From: Andalucia godoyi | Taxonomy: Eukaryota > Discoba > Jakobea > Jakobida > Andaluciidae | Length of the DNA: 64,000 nt | NCBI GenBank assembly: GCA_009859145.1 | Contig: VRVR01000057.1 | Location: 62,001 to 126,000, forward strand | Direction: 5' to 3' | Shown: in pieces, positions 19,991 through 30,534 of the stretch | How positions within the stretch are numbered: position 1 is the stretch's first letter | How the letters are laid out: every line of letters starts with the position of its first letter | Translations under genes and position numbers: made by a program | The notes under the pieces: generated by a model | Told to the model about the DNA's origin: nothing | The model's input: the letters and a program-made list of their open reading frames with translations, nothing else | Databases searched by the model: none

Positions 19991-20195
19991 TTGCGTGGTT
20001 TTGTCTCCATGGATCCAATCCATACCCGTTTCTCATTTCATCATTTCTGCACTCGGATGGCTTATTATTCTTCTTCTCCTTCTTTTTCTTTTCTTTTCTT
20101 TTTCTTTTCCCCCAATTTTTTTTTGGCAGTTTTATTATTTTTTTTCTTATTTTTTCTTCTGTTATACGTGTGTTGTCGTTTGGTCCTTCAGCAGC

Positions 20196-23100
20196 ATGTC
20201 ACAGCTTCTTTCCCACTGGCTCTTGCACGATGCCCAAGTTCCTGTGCCTCACGGCTCGTCATTGGAGGTCGTGTTTTCGAACGGCTACTTGTTTGCGCTT
20301 CTTCTGGATCGGTACCGTGTCCTGACTCAATGCACAGAACCCATGTCTGCTTTTCGGGCTCATGCATCAACAGCAGCGGACAAGCTCCATAATTTTCGGC
20401 TCTTGCTGCCGTGCTTTATGCATCTTGGAATTCCACTTGATCCAAGATGTGTCAATGAAGTCATGATCCAGAAGCCTGGATCTGCCCAAAAGGTGCTTGT
20501 GCAGCTCCGTGCAGTACTGGAAGGAATTGAAAGCTCTGCGATGTTCAAGAACGAGATGAATAAGCCGTTGATTGGATTTGCAGCACAGGTGTCGCGGTCA
20601 ATTCCGTCACAGACCGTGAAGGAATCGTCGGGGCACTTTGACGCAACGCTGCGTAAAATCACATCGAATCGCGATGCTACGGCACGGGAGGAGATTCTTC
20701 TTCAGAGGTTCAGAGATCGCGGCGAGAACTTTGCAGAGTGGCATAGAACTCAGCTCGATTCCGAGGAAAAGAACCATTTGGCTTCACTCGATCGGTTTCG
20801 AAATGAGGAGCGGACTCTGGAATACACGCGCAAGAAGCAGAGAAACCAACAGGAAAAGGACTGGATTGATCGGCATGCAGAATCGTTGAAAGTGAAGGAA
20901 GACCGGGAGCGCACGGAGACCCGATTCGAGCTCTCCAAACAAGAGAAGGCGCGCAGACGAGAGGATGTCGCTAGAAAAGCTGAGCAGACAGACTACCAGT
21001 TGTCTGTGGATGGATTCGAAAGAAATCTGGTTTCCTTGGGAATTGGGGCGAATGTTCACTCTTCTTCTTCTTCTTCGAATCCTACTGGGTCGTCTGCTGT
21101 TTCGAAAAAGGCTGAAACCTCGGTGGAATTTTCGAAGCTTCTTTCCTCGCAGTTCTTGTCATCCGAGGCAGTTACAAAGCAGCTGGCAGCGGATGCAGCT
21201 GTGTATTCGGATGCGATTGCACAAAAGAAGCGTCTTGAGGATGATGCACGACGGGAGCGTGCGCAACGACGACGCAAATTTGCAGTGGAGCAACAGCATC
21301 TGGCGGCAGAAATGGACACGCAGCGAGCACAAGCAGCGTTGGTTTCTCGCTTGAGAAGGAAGTCTGCAGAAGAGTCTCGCGTAGCACAGGTCATGGAGAA
21401 CGTTCGACGAGAGAAGATCGTACTGATTGAAAACAGAAAGAGCCGCGAAGCGGATTATGAACGAGTGCGCCAAGAAGAATTCCGCGTTGAAGAACTGCGC
21501 AAAAGTGAGGAGAACGAATTTCTTGAACAGCGACGTAACGCTGTCAGGAAGGAAGAGAGATTGCGGTTTGATGCTTTGCAGAGAAAAGCCAAAAGTGCAA
21601 AGACTCGTGCATTGTCAGAGTGGTTTAGATCAGATCTGGAAGCATTGGTGCAGACAGTTGTCATCCCGGTAGGCGAGTATCGTCTCAACACGCTGTCGAC
21701 GGGCCCCGTTGTCGGGCAAGACTCAGAGAAACCCCTCGTGCCAACCGCTGTGTATCGCGGATCTCTCGAACTGTGGCGAAGCACCGTCTCCGCTTCGTCC
21801 AAGACAGATCGCGATGCCTGGACATCGAGAATCGATTCTTGTGCGGTTCAAGCGCTTGTTTCGGAACACATGGACGCTGTTTCCACCTGCGTGGTGTCTG
21901 GCATTGACTCCGAAAAGGAAAAATCCATTGTTGCCCAGTTGTCTCACCTGGCATTTCCTCCTCCTTCAACGGCTTTGCCAGCATCTGATCTGTTGTATTT
22001 TTCTCAGCTTCTTTCGAGACAGAACAGCGAGCAAGCAGCACGAAGACTGTGGTTTGCCAGGGGCGCATCAGAACTTCCCGCGCCGTTGGCTCGCTACAGA
22101 ATTGCCATTACCGGTCCACCATTGTCTGGAAAATCCGAGTTGGCAAAAAAGCTTGCAAATACATACTCTCTTCTCCTTGTCCCCGTGTCCAATGATTTGC
22201 TCAATGGTCAGGACCTGGCTCCGCATGCTCGCGACCGAGTTGAAAAGGTCGTACTGCGTTATGTAGAAGACTACTTTGTCCCTGAGGTACATACCGGTGG
22301 TGTAGTGATCGATGGTTTCTGGTCCGAGACGCTTGAAGAGCTGCTGACGTGCTCTCGGGAATACCTGGCGGATCAGAGTCTTGCGATCCAACTTCGATCT
22401 GCCTTTTCGCAAGTCATATGCACTTCAGCGGACGTTGACCACATTGTACGTCGGGTGGGAAACGAGGCCGTGGACACCGATCGAACGGACTGGTGGTCAG
22501 TGCAGCAGCGCCTTTCTCGCTGGATGAGCATCACTGAACCTGCTATCCGCCAACTATATGACTCGCCTTCTTCTGGCCAGTCACCCAAGATGCGCACTCA
22601 ACTGACGTGGCTGGATACGTCGAATGAATCTGCCGTTGCAATGTTGAAGTCTTGGTTGTCGAGCGATGCCCCCGGGGAAGTCATTCCTGAACCGCCTTCT
22701 TTGCATCAACCAACTGCAGATGACGTGGCGCAAAGGGCGATTGCGCAACAGCTGCTTTCGGAACGAAATGTCATCGAACGGAAGTATCGCGATGCTGTCC
22801 ATATGGCAGTTTCTACATTGTCTTCTGCTCTTTCGCACTCTCGGGCCTTGCTAGCAAAATCTGTGGCAGTATTCAACAAGACCTTCCACTTACCGCCGCA
22901 AGCGTTTCAAGAGGTTCCCGATGACTCTGTAGGACAGTCATTGCTGGACGCTTTTCTGTACGATTTCACTTCTCCGCAACACGAACCCCTTCGCCAAGAC
23001 AGTGACTGGAAGGCCGAGTACTCTCTCAAGCTTGCCGAAACCACAGAGTCTCTTGTCAAGCGTGTGAATGAAGATGAAAAGTCTCGCTGTGAGTGTATTG

Positions 23101-24767
23101 ACCAGGCCGTCGCCTCGTCTTTAGATCCTGCGCGCTTGAAAGTGCTTGCCCGTGTGGCGGTTTCTCTCGTACAAGCTGAGATTGACTACTCTCTGTTTGC
23201 TAGCAATTGGTTCTCCCGAAGTGCGAGATTCTTTGAAATGGGTGTACGCGAGTATGTTTCTGCCCTCGGATCCCCGCTTCCCGAGCTCATAGTTGAGTTT
23301 TCTGCGGACGACATCAAGAAGAAGAAGATTCCTCAAGAGGAAGTTGAAAAACAGAAGGCCCTCGCGGATGCCTCCAGAGCTGCGCGAGAATCTCGGTCGT
23401 GGTTATCTCCTGTCCTGCTGGGCCCTCGGTTGTGGGATCTTATCAAGGACCGAGTAGAAGAAGGGAAAGATAAGGCTAAGCTTGTCAAGGAGAAGGACTG
23501 GGAGGAACACCCATCCAAGCTGATGTCGAGGATTCATGAAAAATGTGCTGGGCCCCTTGCTGAGTTTGTCAAGGCTTCTGGCCGCATTGCCGCCGCTCTC
23601 CAGTTTGTTGTTCGATTGGACGAGGAATTGACTGCCGAAGTGAAGGCTACGGTCGAAGAGCTCAAGGCATGGTCAACTGAATTGCATTCGTGTGAATCCC
23701 GCGCAGTCTCTGCCGTTCAGTGGCTTGTTTCTGAAGCAATTCTTCACGAGACCACCGTTTCTAGCGTCATTACGTCAGTGTCCGATACCCAGAACCACAC
23801 AAAGCAGAAGCTACAAGGCACGAATACAACTCCTCTGGTACGATTCATTCAGAAGCTTCAAGTCGATGAAGTTAAGAAGCGACGAACTGTGCAGCGCGGA
23901 ATTCAAGTTTCGTTCAAAGAGTCTTATCAGTTCCCCTTGCCAGTTACACGTGTCTATGACTTGGAACTTCGTACACCGTTTCTTGAGCTTCAGGTTTGCA
24001 ACGCTGAGGGCGTTACCGTTCGAAAGGTTCTGTCTGTTCTGAGCAGTGTTGGTCGAAGAAACGCTATTTATGATGGCGCAAGTATCTTGCGGTCTTTGTC
24101 GCCCTTGCTTTTGGAAGATTCGTTTGTTGCTTCGTTGGTGTCGTCTCCGATTCGCAGGCCACTCAATGCACTGTTGTACGGCGCACTGTTTGCGTCTCCT
24201 CTGTCCCTGCTGCCTGTGCCTGGAATCGCACAACTGCAGGATGTGCGCAGACAGTGTTCTGCATTGGATTTCACGGGATCCGGATACATGTCCAAGCATT
24301 CGCTGATTGAGAATGTGGTAATGTGGTTCCACGGTGCAAACGCATCTCCCAAGGATCGTGAACAATGGCTTGCTGTCTTGCGTGTGCTGTGCACAATGTT
24401 TGAGGCCGAGTTGGCCAGTGTTCCGACGCGCAATGCTGAAAACAGTCCTTCTGAGTCATATGTAGACTGGGTCTCGATGCTGCTGACGATGTCCATCCAT
24501 CCAGCTTCCTACATGGAAGGCTGCAAACGGGCATTGTCTCTCGTGGGAGATTTCGACGGTTCGTTCGGCGCGGAAGAGACCTTTTCGGGATTCTTCGATG
24601 CGGGCCGGACTCCATTCGTTTCTTCTCAGTTGATCAGCAAAGACCAGTGGCTGGCGTCTTGGGAGCGCGATGCACCTGCCTCAAAATTGAAATGGGATTC
24701 GTGGGTTGCTTGTCCTTGGGGCTCTCAGGTAGTGCGATCCACTGCTCGCCCTTATCAATGGGTGTAG
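20196..24767 (+). CDS. SPEF2: Central-pair complex protein CPC1/SPEF2-like
   Basis: A 1523-residue protein; I chose the ATG at 20196 because it begins the calponin-homology-like domain (MSQLLSHWLL), whereas the open frame upstream is a T-rich leader containing transposon sequence. Domains in order: N-terminal CH-like (DUF1042-type) fold to about residue 105; long Arg/Glu-rich coiled coil (about 150-480); a P-loop adenylate-kinase-like domain with GPPLSGKSELAKKL near residue 640; further coiled regions; and an EF-hand-like loop DFTGSGYMS near residue 1357. This is the layout of CPC1/SPEF2, a large protein of the axonemal central pair needed for motility, so the organism has a motile flagellum. 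SPEF2 length in animals is about 1800 residues. Confidence 0.85.
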   Translation: MSQLLSHWLLHDAQVPVPHGSSLEVVFSNGYLFALLLDRYRVLTQCTEPMSAFRAHASTAADKLHNFRLLLPCFMHLGIPLDPRCVNEVMIQKPGSAQKVLVQLRAVLEGIESSAMFKNEMNKPLIGFAAQVSRSIPSQTVKESSGHFDATLRKITSNRDATAREEILLQRFRDRGENFAEWHRTQLDSEEKNHLASLDRFRNEERTLEYTRKKQRNQQEKDWIDRHAESLKVKEDRERTETRFELSKQEKARRREDVARKAEQTDYQLSVDGFERNLVSLGIGANVHSSSSSSNPTGSSAVSKKAETSVEFSKLLSSQFLSSEAVTKQLAADAAVYSDAIAQKKRLEDDARRERAQRRRKFAVEQQHLAAEMDTQRAQAALVSRLRRKSAEESRVAQVMENVRREKIVLIENRKSREADYERVRQEEFRVEELRKSEENEFLEQRRNAVRKEERLRFDALQRKAKSAKTRALSEWFRSDLEALVQTVVIPVGEYRLNTLSTGPVVGQDSEKPLVPTAVYRGSLELWRSTVSASSKTDRDAWTSRIDSCAVQALVSEHMDAVSTCVVSGIDSEKEKSIVAQLSHLAFPPPSTALPASDLLYFSQLLSRQNSEQAARRLWFARGASELPAPLARYRIAITGPPLSGKSELAKKLANTYSLLLVPVSNDLLNGQDLAPHARDRVEKVVLRYVEDYFVPEVHTGGVVIDGFWSETLEELLTCSREYLADQSLAIQLRSAFSQVICTSADVDHIVRRVGNEAVDTDRTDWWSVQQRLSRWMSITEPAIRQLYDSPSSGQSPKMRTQLTWLDTSNESAVAMLKSWLSSDAPGEVIPEPPSLHQPTADDVAQRAIAQQLLSERNVIERKYRDAVHMAVSTLSSALSHSRALLAKSVAVFNKTFHLPPQAFQEVPDDSVGQSLLDAFLYDFTSPQHEPLRQDSDWKAEYSLKLAETTESLVKRVNEDEKSRCECIDQAVASSLDPARLKVLARVAVSLVQAEIDYSLFASNWFSRSARFFEMGVREYVSALGSPLPELIVEFSADDIKKKKIPQEEVEKQKALADASRAARESRSWLSPVLLGPRLWDLIKDRVEEGKDKAKLVKEKDWEEHPSKLMSRIHEKCAGPLAEFVKASGRIAAALQFVVRLDEELTAEVKATVEELKAWSTELHSCESRAVSAVQWLVSEAILHETTVSSVITSVSDTQNHTKQKLQGTNTTPLVRFIQKLQVDEVKKRRTVQRGIQVSFKESYQFPLPVTRVYDLELRTPFLELQVCNAEGVTVRKVLSVLSSVGRRNAIYDGASILRSLSPLLLEDSFVASLVSSPIRRPLNALLYGALFASPLSLLPVPGIAQLQDVRRQCSALDFTGSGYMSKHSLIENVVMWFHGANASPKDREQWLAVLRVLCTMFEAELASVPTRNAENSPSESYVDWVSMLLTMSIHPASYMEGCKRALSLVGDFDGSFGAEETFSGFFDAGRTPFVSSQLISKDQWLASWERDAPASKLKWDSWVACPWGSQVVRSTARPYQWV

Positions 24768-24923
24768 CGCGTTGTGCTGCCGTTGATTGCTCCATTCGCC
24801 ATGCATAAACAGTAATAAAGGATACGTTGTTTTTTAAATCCAACATGAGAGCAGTCTGCGTTGTTTGTTTTTTTTGAAGGTGAGCGCAACACAAGAAGAG
24901 CAAAAAAGAAAATAAAGCGACGC

Positions 24924-26336
24924 TTACGTAGAGAATATCTTCCCGGGATTCATAATTCCGAGAGGATCAATTGCATTCTTCACGGCACGCATCACGTCAA
25001 CGGCGACTGGACCAAGTTCTTCGATTAAATACTTTTGCTTGCCAATGCCAATCCCGTGCTCTCCGGTTATGGTACCATCCAGTGAAATGGCTCGACGGAC
25101 CATTCTCTCATTCACAATCTTGGCTCGATCAAGTTCAGAAGGATCGTTCTTGGAAATAATAAAAAAGCAGTGAAAGTTACCATCGCCTACATGACCAACA
25201 ATTGGGGCCAGCAACTTGGCGTTTTCAATATCCTTCTTTGTTTCGCTGACACATTCCGCCAATTTGGATATCGGGACACAGACATCTGATGACCACGCCA
25301 ACGCATCGGGCTTCAATGCAGTACATGCATGCCACGCATGATGTCGTGCCTTCCACAGACGCGTTCGGTCTTCTGGAGCGAACGTCATGTGAAACTCTTC
25401 TCCTCCGAAATCCAGAGCCATCTGCTGAACCATGTCCACTTGCTCTTTTAGTGCGCTTTCAGACGCCCCATGGAACTCAAGAAACAGCGTGGGCACCTCG
25501 CGTTGTCCCAAATGCGAGTCCTTGTTGACTGCTTTTACGCATTCCTCGTCCAGAAACTCGCAGCGTGCAATGGGAATTCCGGCCTGGATGATGAGCTGCG
25601 AACACATCACTGCGGATTCCAGATTTGGAAATGCACATGACGCGGCACACACCGCAGCAGGAACGCCTTGTAAACGAAGGGTGGCCTCCGTTACGACGCC
25701 TAGAGTTCCTTCAGCACCAACCATTAACGATGTCAAATTGTACCCAGCAGATGTCTTTCGAGAACGCTTGGTTGTCTGAATTACTTCGCCCGATGGGAGT
25801 ACAACTTCGAGATTCACAGTCACATCTCGCATTGTTCCATATCGAACAGCCGTGGTTCCTGAAGCACGAGTCGAAACCATCCCCCCTAACGTCGCATCAG
25901 CGCCTGGATCCACCGAGAAAAACAAGCCAGTGTCCTTCAAATGCGCATTCAACTGGTTGCGAGTGACTCCAGCCTGCACAGTGCAATCCAAATCCTCGAC
26001 CCTTACGTTCTTGATCTGCGTCATGTTTCTGGACAGATCAAGCGACACACCACCAAACGGCGCTGTGATATGACCTTCGAGAGACGTTCCTGCTCCAAAA
26101 GGCACAATGGGAACGCGATCCTCCGCACACGCTTTCACAACTTTCGACACCTCGTCAGTGGTCCCAGGAAAGCAGACAATGTCCGGAGCCATTACCGGAT
26201 GGTACGTCAAGTCTTTCCCGTGCTGCTCAAGGACGGCACGAGCAGTCGAAACCTTGGATTCTCCCAGAATCCCAACGAGTCGAGAATGTAGTTTGTTCAG
26301 CGTGTTTGCAGTGGGCCGCGCGATTTTCGATGCCAT
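24924..26336 (-). CDS. LDHD: D-lactate dehydrogenase (cytochrome), FAD-linked
   Basis: A 470-residue protein from an ATG at 26336. The FAD-binding PCMH domain has VPFGAGTSLEGH, DPGADATLGGM, RYGTMRD and MVGAEGTLGVVTEATL. The C-terminal oxidase domain has IVGHVGDGNFH, GEHGIGIGKQKYL and IMNPGKI, all typical of the D-lactate/glycolate oxidase family. The N-terminus (MASKIARPTANTLNKLHSRL) is basic and amphipathic and could direct import into mitochondria. The enzyme oxidises D-lactate to pyruvate and passes electrons to cytochrome c. A related D-2-hydroxyacid (for example glycolate) specificity cannot be excluded. It is convergent with CPC1, with about 156 bases between stops. Confidence 0.92.
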   Translation of the reverse strand: MASKIARPTANTLNKLHSRLVGILGESKVSTARAVLEQHGKDLTYHPVMAPDIVCFPGTTDEVSKVVKACAEDRVPIVPFGAGTSLEGHITAPFGGVSLDLSRNMTQIKNVRVEDLDCTVQAGVTRNQLNAHLKDTGLFFSVDPGADATLGGMVSTRASGTTAVRYGTMRDVTVNLEVVLPSGEVIQTTKRSRKTSAGYNLTSLMVGAEGTLGVVTEATLRLQGVPAAVCAASCAFPNLESAVMCSQLIIQAGIPIARCEFLDEECVKAVNKDSHLGQREVPTLFLEFHGASESALKEQVDMVQQMALDFGGEEFHMTFAPEDRTRLWKARHHAWHACTALKPDALAWSSDVCVPISKLAECVSETKKDIENAKLLAPIVGHVGDGNFHCFFIISKNDPSELDRAKIVNERMVRRAISLDGTITGEHGIGIGKQKYLIEELGPVAVDVMRAVKNAIDPLGIMNPGKIFST

Positions 26337-26969
26337 CTGTGTTCACTGCTCTCTGGACTGCTTAGACCACGTCAAAATAAGAATTTTTATGTTGCCGAAC
26401 GCGTTTCTTTAAGATTCCTGCAGTGAAAACCAGCTCACGTTGGTGGCCGTGGATTGCGTCCCCTTCAGCAAAGCCGACACAGCAGCGGTCGCAGCAGTTC
26501 AAGTTTTTTCAGAATTCCCAGCTTCGGACCTTCGCCTGCGATAAGCTGCATCAATGCTAATTGGTTCTAATTGGTGTTATTGCAATACTTGCATGACAAT
26601 CGATCCTACGAATCAATCGTCAGCGAACACAACCGTGCGTTCGCACCGTGTTCTTCAACAACACCAACAACGACAGCAACAACAACAACCGGTAGCAGCA
26701 ATCTGCAGGGGGGAAAGGTCGGCCTTCATTCAACAGCTGCGTCGACGGCTGCCAACTCATCCATACTATCCGTTGATATTCACAGCAGTCTACCAGACGT
26801 TTGCGTTGGTGGAAAATACTGGATACACCGAGATAAACAGGAATTTATCGACACAAAATGATCGAATATATACGCACACGTAACATTACATATTAAGCAT
26901 CATAAACAATCAACAAACTAGGGGCTGGAATATCTGATCCTCACCGTTGGAGAAAGATCGAGAAGGCGA
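26337..26969. other. Intergenic stretch between LDHD and PKD2
   Basis: No gene is seen in 633 bases. The left part should hold the LDHD promoter and leader; the right part the PKD2 3' region. A CAA/ACAAC-rich stretch lies at about 26657-26693. Confidence 0.55.
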
Positions 26970-29267
26970 TCAACCAGTTGATTTCCGCTTTTCCGTGGAG
27001 CGCGATGCTACTGCTGCAACGGAGAGCTTCTCGGCAATTGTTCCAGAAAGTGCTTTCAGATTGCGGTCCGTTCGATCCATGCGACTCGAAATGCTCTCAA
27101 GGCGAACATTCAGATTGTTGAGCCCGGAAATGATGGTAGCAATGGCAAGAGCCTGCGACGTGGTAGAACCGCCGCCTCCACGGGCGGACATGGGACGATC
27201 TCCCAAAACTCCCATACGAGACCCAGTGCGAGAGAGAGCGGCAGCCGACGCGGCTTGGTCTGCGATCAATTCTTCTTCTCGTCGCCGAACATCTTCCTGA
27301 ATTCTCTGCACTTCTTTCAGATCTAAAGATCCATTGTCATCAACGTCATAATAATTCAAAATGATCTGTGCAACTTCGTCACCGACAAGATCAATCAGTT
27401 CTTTTCGCGAAATTCGCTGATCATTGTCGATGTCTGCCTTTTTCATGTCCAACGCAGATCCAATCTTGTGCAGCTCCTCCAAGTCCTCCTCATCCGCTGC
27501 AAGTCGTTTCTTGAGATTGAGCTTCAAGAAGTCGAAAATCTGGACACCCAAAGACTCCTGCTCTTCTTCCTTGATCTTGGTCGACATTTCCTCGTAAGAA
27601 TTACTGATAATGGCAATAAACATGTTTGCCAGAATGTAGAAAACGAGCAACATGTACATCACGAACAAGATCGGTCCCAGGATGCGATTGGCCTGTGCAA
27701 TTTCGTCGTAGTCAAAAGCACCGACAGCCGCCTGAAACAGCGTCTGCATGGAACGCGGAACTGTGGAGTAGTTGAAAAGGTCGCGACCCATTGAGATGAA
27801 GAACGCAATGGAAAACCCGAGGAAAATGATGAAAAACATGAAGAAGAACGATAACAAATCGATGGCAGCATTGGAAATTGTCTCGGACAACACGGCCATT
27901 CTTGGAAAAATCGACAAGTACTTGAACAGTTTGAAAAACATGATGAAACCGTTGATTGCATTAACGTTGGATTCCTGTGTGGACAGGTACGCCACATACT
28001 CGTAGGAGACATACGAAGAAGATCCTGCAACAACCGTCTGATCAGCCATTTTGGCGTAAACAGTAATACGAAGGGCAATTGTGACTCCGAAAAATATCAA
28101 ATTGATCCAGTCAAAGTAATTCCAGAACTTCGTGAAATACGAAGGTCCCTCGGAGAATATTTCAATGAGTTCCTCAACCATGTAGTACACAATCATCATC
28201 ACAAACAAAATTTCCAAAGCAAGAATGATGTAGTCTGTCGTGGAAACATAGGGGAACAACAGAATGGTCCGCGTGGATGCCGAGTTTACAGCACCTCCGG
28301 ACGCCGGGAATTCATTCACCATCTTCATCTGCGTGAAAAGATTCAAATTTGGATTGTAAAATGTCATGGAAGTCATCACAGCTCTCGTTGAGCGATCCAG
28401 CCACAGGCCCGAGTACAGCGTATCCAGAGTCTGCTGGGTATAAGTGGAATTATTGTTCGGGAAAATTGCAACGTACCCCGATGCCGGATACGTCGAAACA
28501 CGGGCCCAGAAGGCGATGTCTCCCGTATCGGCTGCCGATCTCCACTGGAGATAAGGTGACGAGGAAGTAAATACGGAGTTTGTCGGCTGCAGGTTACTCT
28601 TCTGCTGGTACTCATCGGAAAACTCGGGATAACAGGTAGGGACAATGGAGCGAATGCGATTGGACACATCGCAGCGCTGCGGAGCAACGCGTACCTGTCT
28701 CATTTCAATTCCTCCAATGATCATGTTCTGGTAAAGGAAGAGAAACTGCTCGTTTTCTCCCGAGAATGCATCTCCATTGTACCAATTGTCTGCATACATC
28801 TGGTTCACAAACACGGTTCGGTAGTACTCCCAAAACTCTGCAATCTCTCCGACGTCGAAGAACGTCTTCAGGACGTTTGCCTTTGGAAACTCTTCATTCA
28901 GCAGATGGTCGCGGATGTTATTCGACAGCAAATAGGAGCTCTGGCCAGACCGCACTCCAATGATAATGGTACAAAACAGGATCAAAAACAATAAATACAC
29001 TGCCGTTTCTCTGAAGAACTCCTTTGTTTTCTCCAGAATGTCGTAATCAAATCGACTCTTTGGCTGTTCAAAGTGCGGGCTTTCAAGGACGTCGTCAATC
29101 CGCACGTGTCTGCGGGCAGTCAATGCCGACGTGCCGTCTCTCGCCGATCCCGGCCTGGAAGGATTCGACCGCACGGCATCCGCAAGCGACACTCGGGACA
29201 GATCAAGAGGCGGTGCGGCACCCGTTGGCGAAGGAGACGCCACCTGCGGCTCTTTCATATCTGACAT
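26970..29267 (-). CDS. PKD2: Polycystin-2 (TRPP) type cation channel
   Basis: A 765-residue protein from an ATG at 29267 (a second Met is at codon 4). A cytosolic N-terminus leads to a first membrane helix (VYLLFLILFCTIIIGVRSG). The large extracellular polycystin (TOP) domain follows, then helices 2-6. The pore region LFQAAVGAFDYDEI is followed by ANRILGPILFVMY and NMFIAIISNSYEEM, which align with the pore and last helix of PKD2. The cytosolic tail has two EF-hand loops, DIDNDQRISRKE (about residue 610) and DVDDNGSLDLKE (about 640), then a coiled-coil-like end. PKD2 forms calcium-permeable tetramers, often in flagellar or ciliary membranes. The CPC1 gene two loci away fits a flagellate. Confidence 0.95.
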   Translation of the reverse strand: MSDMKEPQVASPSPTGAAPPLDLSRVSLADAVRSNPSRPGSARDGTSALTARRHVRIDDVLESPHFEQPKSRFDYDILEKTKEFFRETAVYLLFLILFCTIIIGVRSGQSSYLLSNNIRDHLLNEEFPKANVLKTFFDVGEIAEFWEYYRTVFVNQMYADNWYNGDAFSGENEQFLFLYQNMIIGGIEMRQVRVAPQRCDVSNRIRSIVPTCYPEFSDEYQQKSNLQPTNSVFTSSSPYLQWRSAADTGDIAFWARVSTYPASGYVAIFPNNNSTYTQQTLDTLYSGLWLDRSTRAVMTSMTFYNPNLNLFTQMKMVNEFPASGGAVNSASTRTILLFPYVSTTDYIILALEILFVMMIVYYMVEELIEIFSEGPSYFTKFWNYFDWINLIFFGVTIALRITVYAKMADQTVVAGSSSYVSYEYVAYLSTQESNVNAINGFIMFFKLFKYLSIFPRMAVLSETISNAAIDLLSFFFMFFIIFLGFSIAFFISMGRDLFNYSTVPRSMQTLFQAAVGAFDYDEIAQANRILGPILFVMYMLLVFYILANMFIAIISNSYEEMSTKIKEEEQESLGVQIFDFLKLNLKKRLAADEEDLEELHKIGSALDMKKADIDNDQRISRKELIDLVGDEVAQIILNYYDVDDNGSLDLKEVQRIQEDVRRREEELIADQAASAAALSRTGSRMGVLGDRPMSARGGGGSTTSQALAIATIISGLNNLNVRLESISSRMDRTDRNLKALSGTIAEKLSVAAVASRSTEKRKSTG

Positions 29268-29815
29268 CTTCTCGGAACTTGCCAGCAGACAGAGAAATAT
29301 GTATTACTCCTATTGTTGCTGCTGATGTTACTGTTACTGCTAATATGCAGGCAAAGACGGAACGACACGGAGAGAGAAAGACGTACAAAAAGATACAAAA
29401 AACAAAACTATAATATAATATACAGTGATATCGGCAGCGAGAAGACGCAAGAGAAGAGAAATGGGGAGAAAAGGAGAAAAAGGAGAAAAGAAAACGGGGA
29501 AAAGAAACGGGGAAAAGAAACGGGGAAAAGAAACGGGGAAAAGAAGACGAAGAGACGACGAGACAAACGGAAAAAAACAGAGTGGGCGTTTGCACTGTTT
29601 GCATCCTGATTCCCTCCCCGAATCCCCCGAATTTCCGATCCCCATCCTCTTCAGTGCAACCCTCGCACAATACAAATGACCAAACCCTATCTATTTCTTT
29701 GAGCAAGAAGGACACAGAGCATCAAATTCCTTTTGGGTTTCTTTCTTTCACTGTTCTGCATTCTGTGTGGTCTTTTGTTTGAGTTGCTGTTCGTTTTGCA
29801 GTGTCGCAGAGGATT
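29268..29815. other. Divergent spacer between PKD2 and the complex I subunit gene
   Basis: These 548 bases should hold both promoters. A 12-14-base purine repeat (GAAACGGGGAAAA type) is tandemly repeated at about 29490-29550. A TTTTGCAG site precedes the downstream start codon by about 16 bases and could be an acceptor of a leader intron; no donor was confirmed. Confidence 0.5.
29490..29556. repeat. Purine minisatellite, GAAACGGGGAAAA type
   Basis: About four near-perfect tandem units of a 13-base A/G-rich motif on the plus strand. Confidence 0.85.
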
Positions 29816-30103
29816 ATGGAGAAGCCCTCGTACCCAGTGATTAATCCGGCGCCTACAGTTGGGCAAACTGTGTCGAATTTTTCGTTTTCAGACTGGACAA
29901 TTGCAGTCACGTGTCCTGCCGCCGCCGGGGTTTATGGATATCTTGCAGGAAAGCCTCTTCCGAAGCAGTCAGCAGTTGTCGCAGCCCTCATTGGAGGCCT
30001 CGGCGGTTACTTTCTTGCATATCAGTATTCGAGCGCACGCTTGATGGGTCTCAAGGAGAACTCGAGAGAACAGTCCAAGTTTGGAATTCCAAATCCGCAG
30101 TGA
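29816..30103 (+). CDS. Complex I accessory subunit, 21-kDa (NUXM-like) family
   Basis: A 95-residue protein; the ATG at 29816 is used because the frame's earlier start is GTG. It begins MEKPSYPVINPAPTVGQTV and contains two short hydrophobic helices, PAAAGVYGYLAGK and AALIGGLGGYFLAYQ. It ends in the diagnostic YSSARLMGLKEN segment of the NADH-ubiquinone oxidoreductase 21-kDa subunit family (Pfam family NADH-u_ox-rdase). Proteins of this family sit in the mitochondrial inner membrane as supernumerary subunits of complex I in fungi, plants and protists. Length fits the family core. Confidence 0.85.
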   Translation: MEKPSYPVINPAPTVGQTVSNFSFSDWTIAVTCPAAAGVYGYLAGKPLPKQSAVVAALIGGLGGYFLAYQYSSARLMGLKENSREQSKFGIPNPQ

Positions 30104-30534
30104 CGAGAGTGTTGATCAATCCAACTCCCACTCGTACACATCCAAATACATATATACACACACGCATACACATACATGCAGATTGCATTTTCTTCTCGTT
30201 TGCCCTTGTGAACTCCTCGGTTGTTGTGTTTCCACACTCGCGTGAAGTTTCGACTGATTTTTCATGTACAATTGATAAATATGCCTTTTCTTTCTTTCCC
30301 ATTTTGACTTTTTGGTTCCTTTTAAGCCTCACTGGCTGTAGCTGTTTTGTATGAGTTGGCTCTGTCTCTCCGCAGTGTCTGATGTGAGTGTTTTCACCTT
30401 ATTTCGTCGTCTTTGCAGTATAGGATCACTGTCTGGGATGACGGTCGGACAGCAGGGAGGTATTCGAATGTGAGAATCCAAGCGTCTGACGATCTCTGTT
30501 TTCCACCATTGCTGTTGCTGTTGCTGCTGCTGCG
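30104..30534. other. Intergenic stretch
   Basis: 431 bases between two plus-strand genes. Short CA/TA-rich tracts (about 30145-30180) and a CTG-rich stretch just before the next start codon are the only features. Confidence 0.5.

Noticed and set aside
19863-20195. N-terminal extension of the CPC1 frame by 111 codons
   Set aside because: It translates a poly-pyrimidine leader and transposon-derived sequence; the CH-like domain starts at the ATG at 20196.
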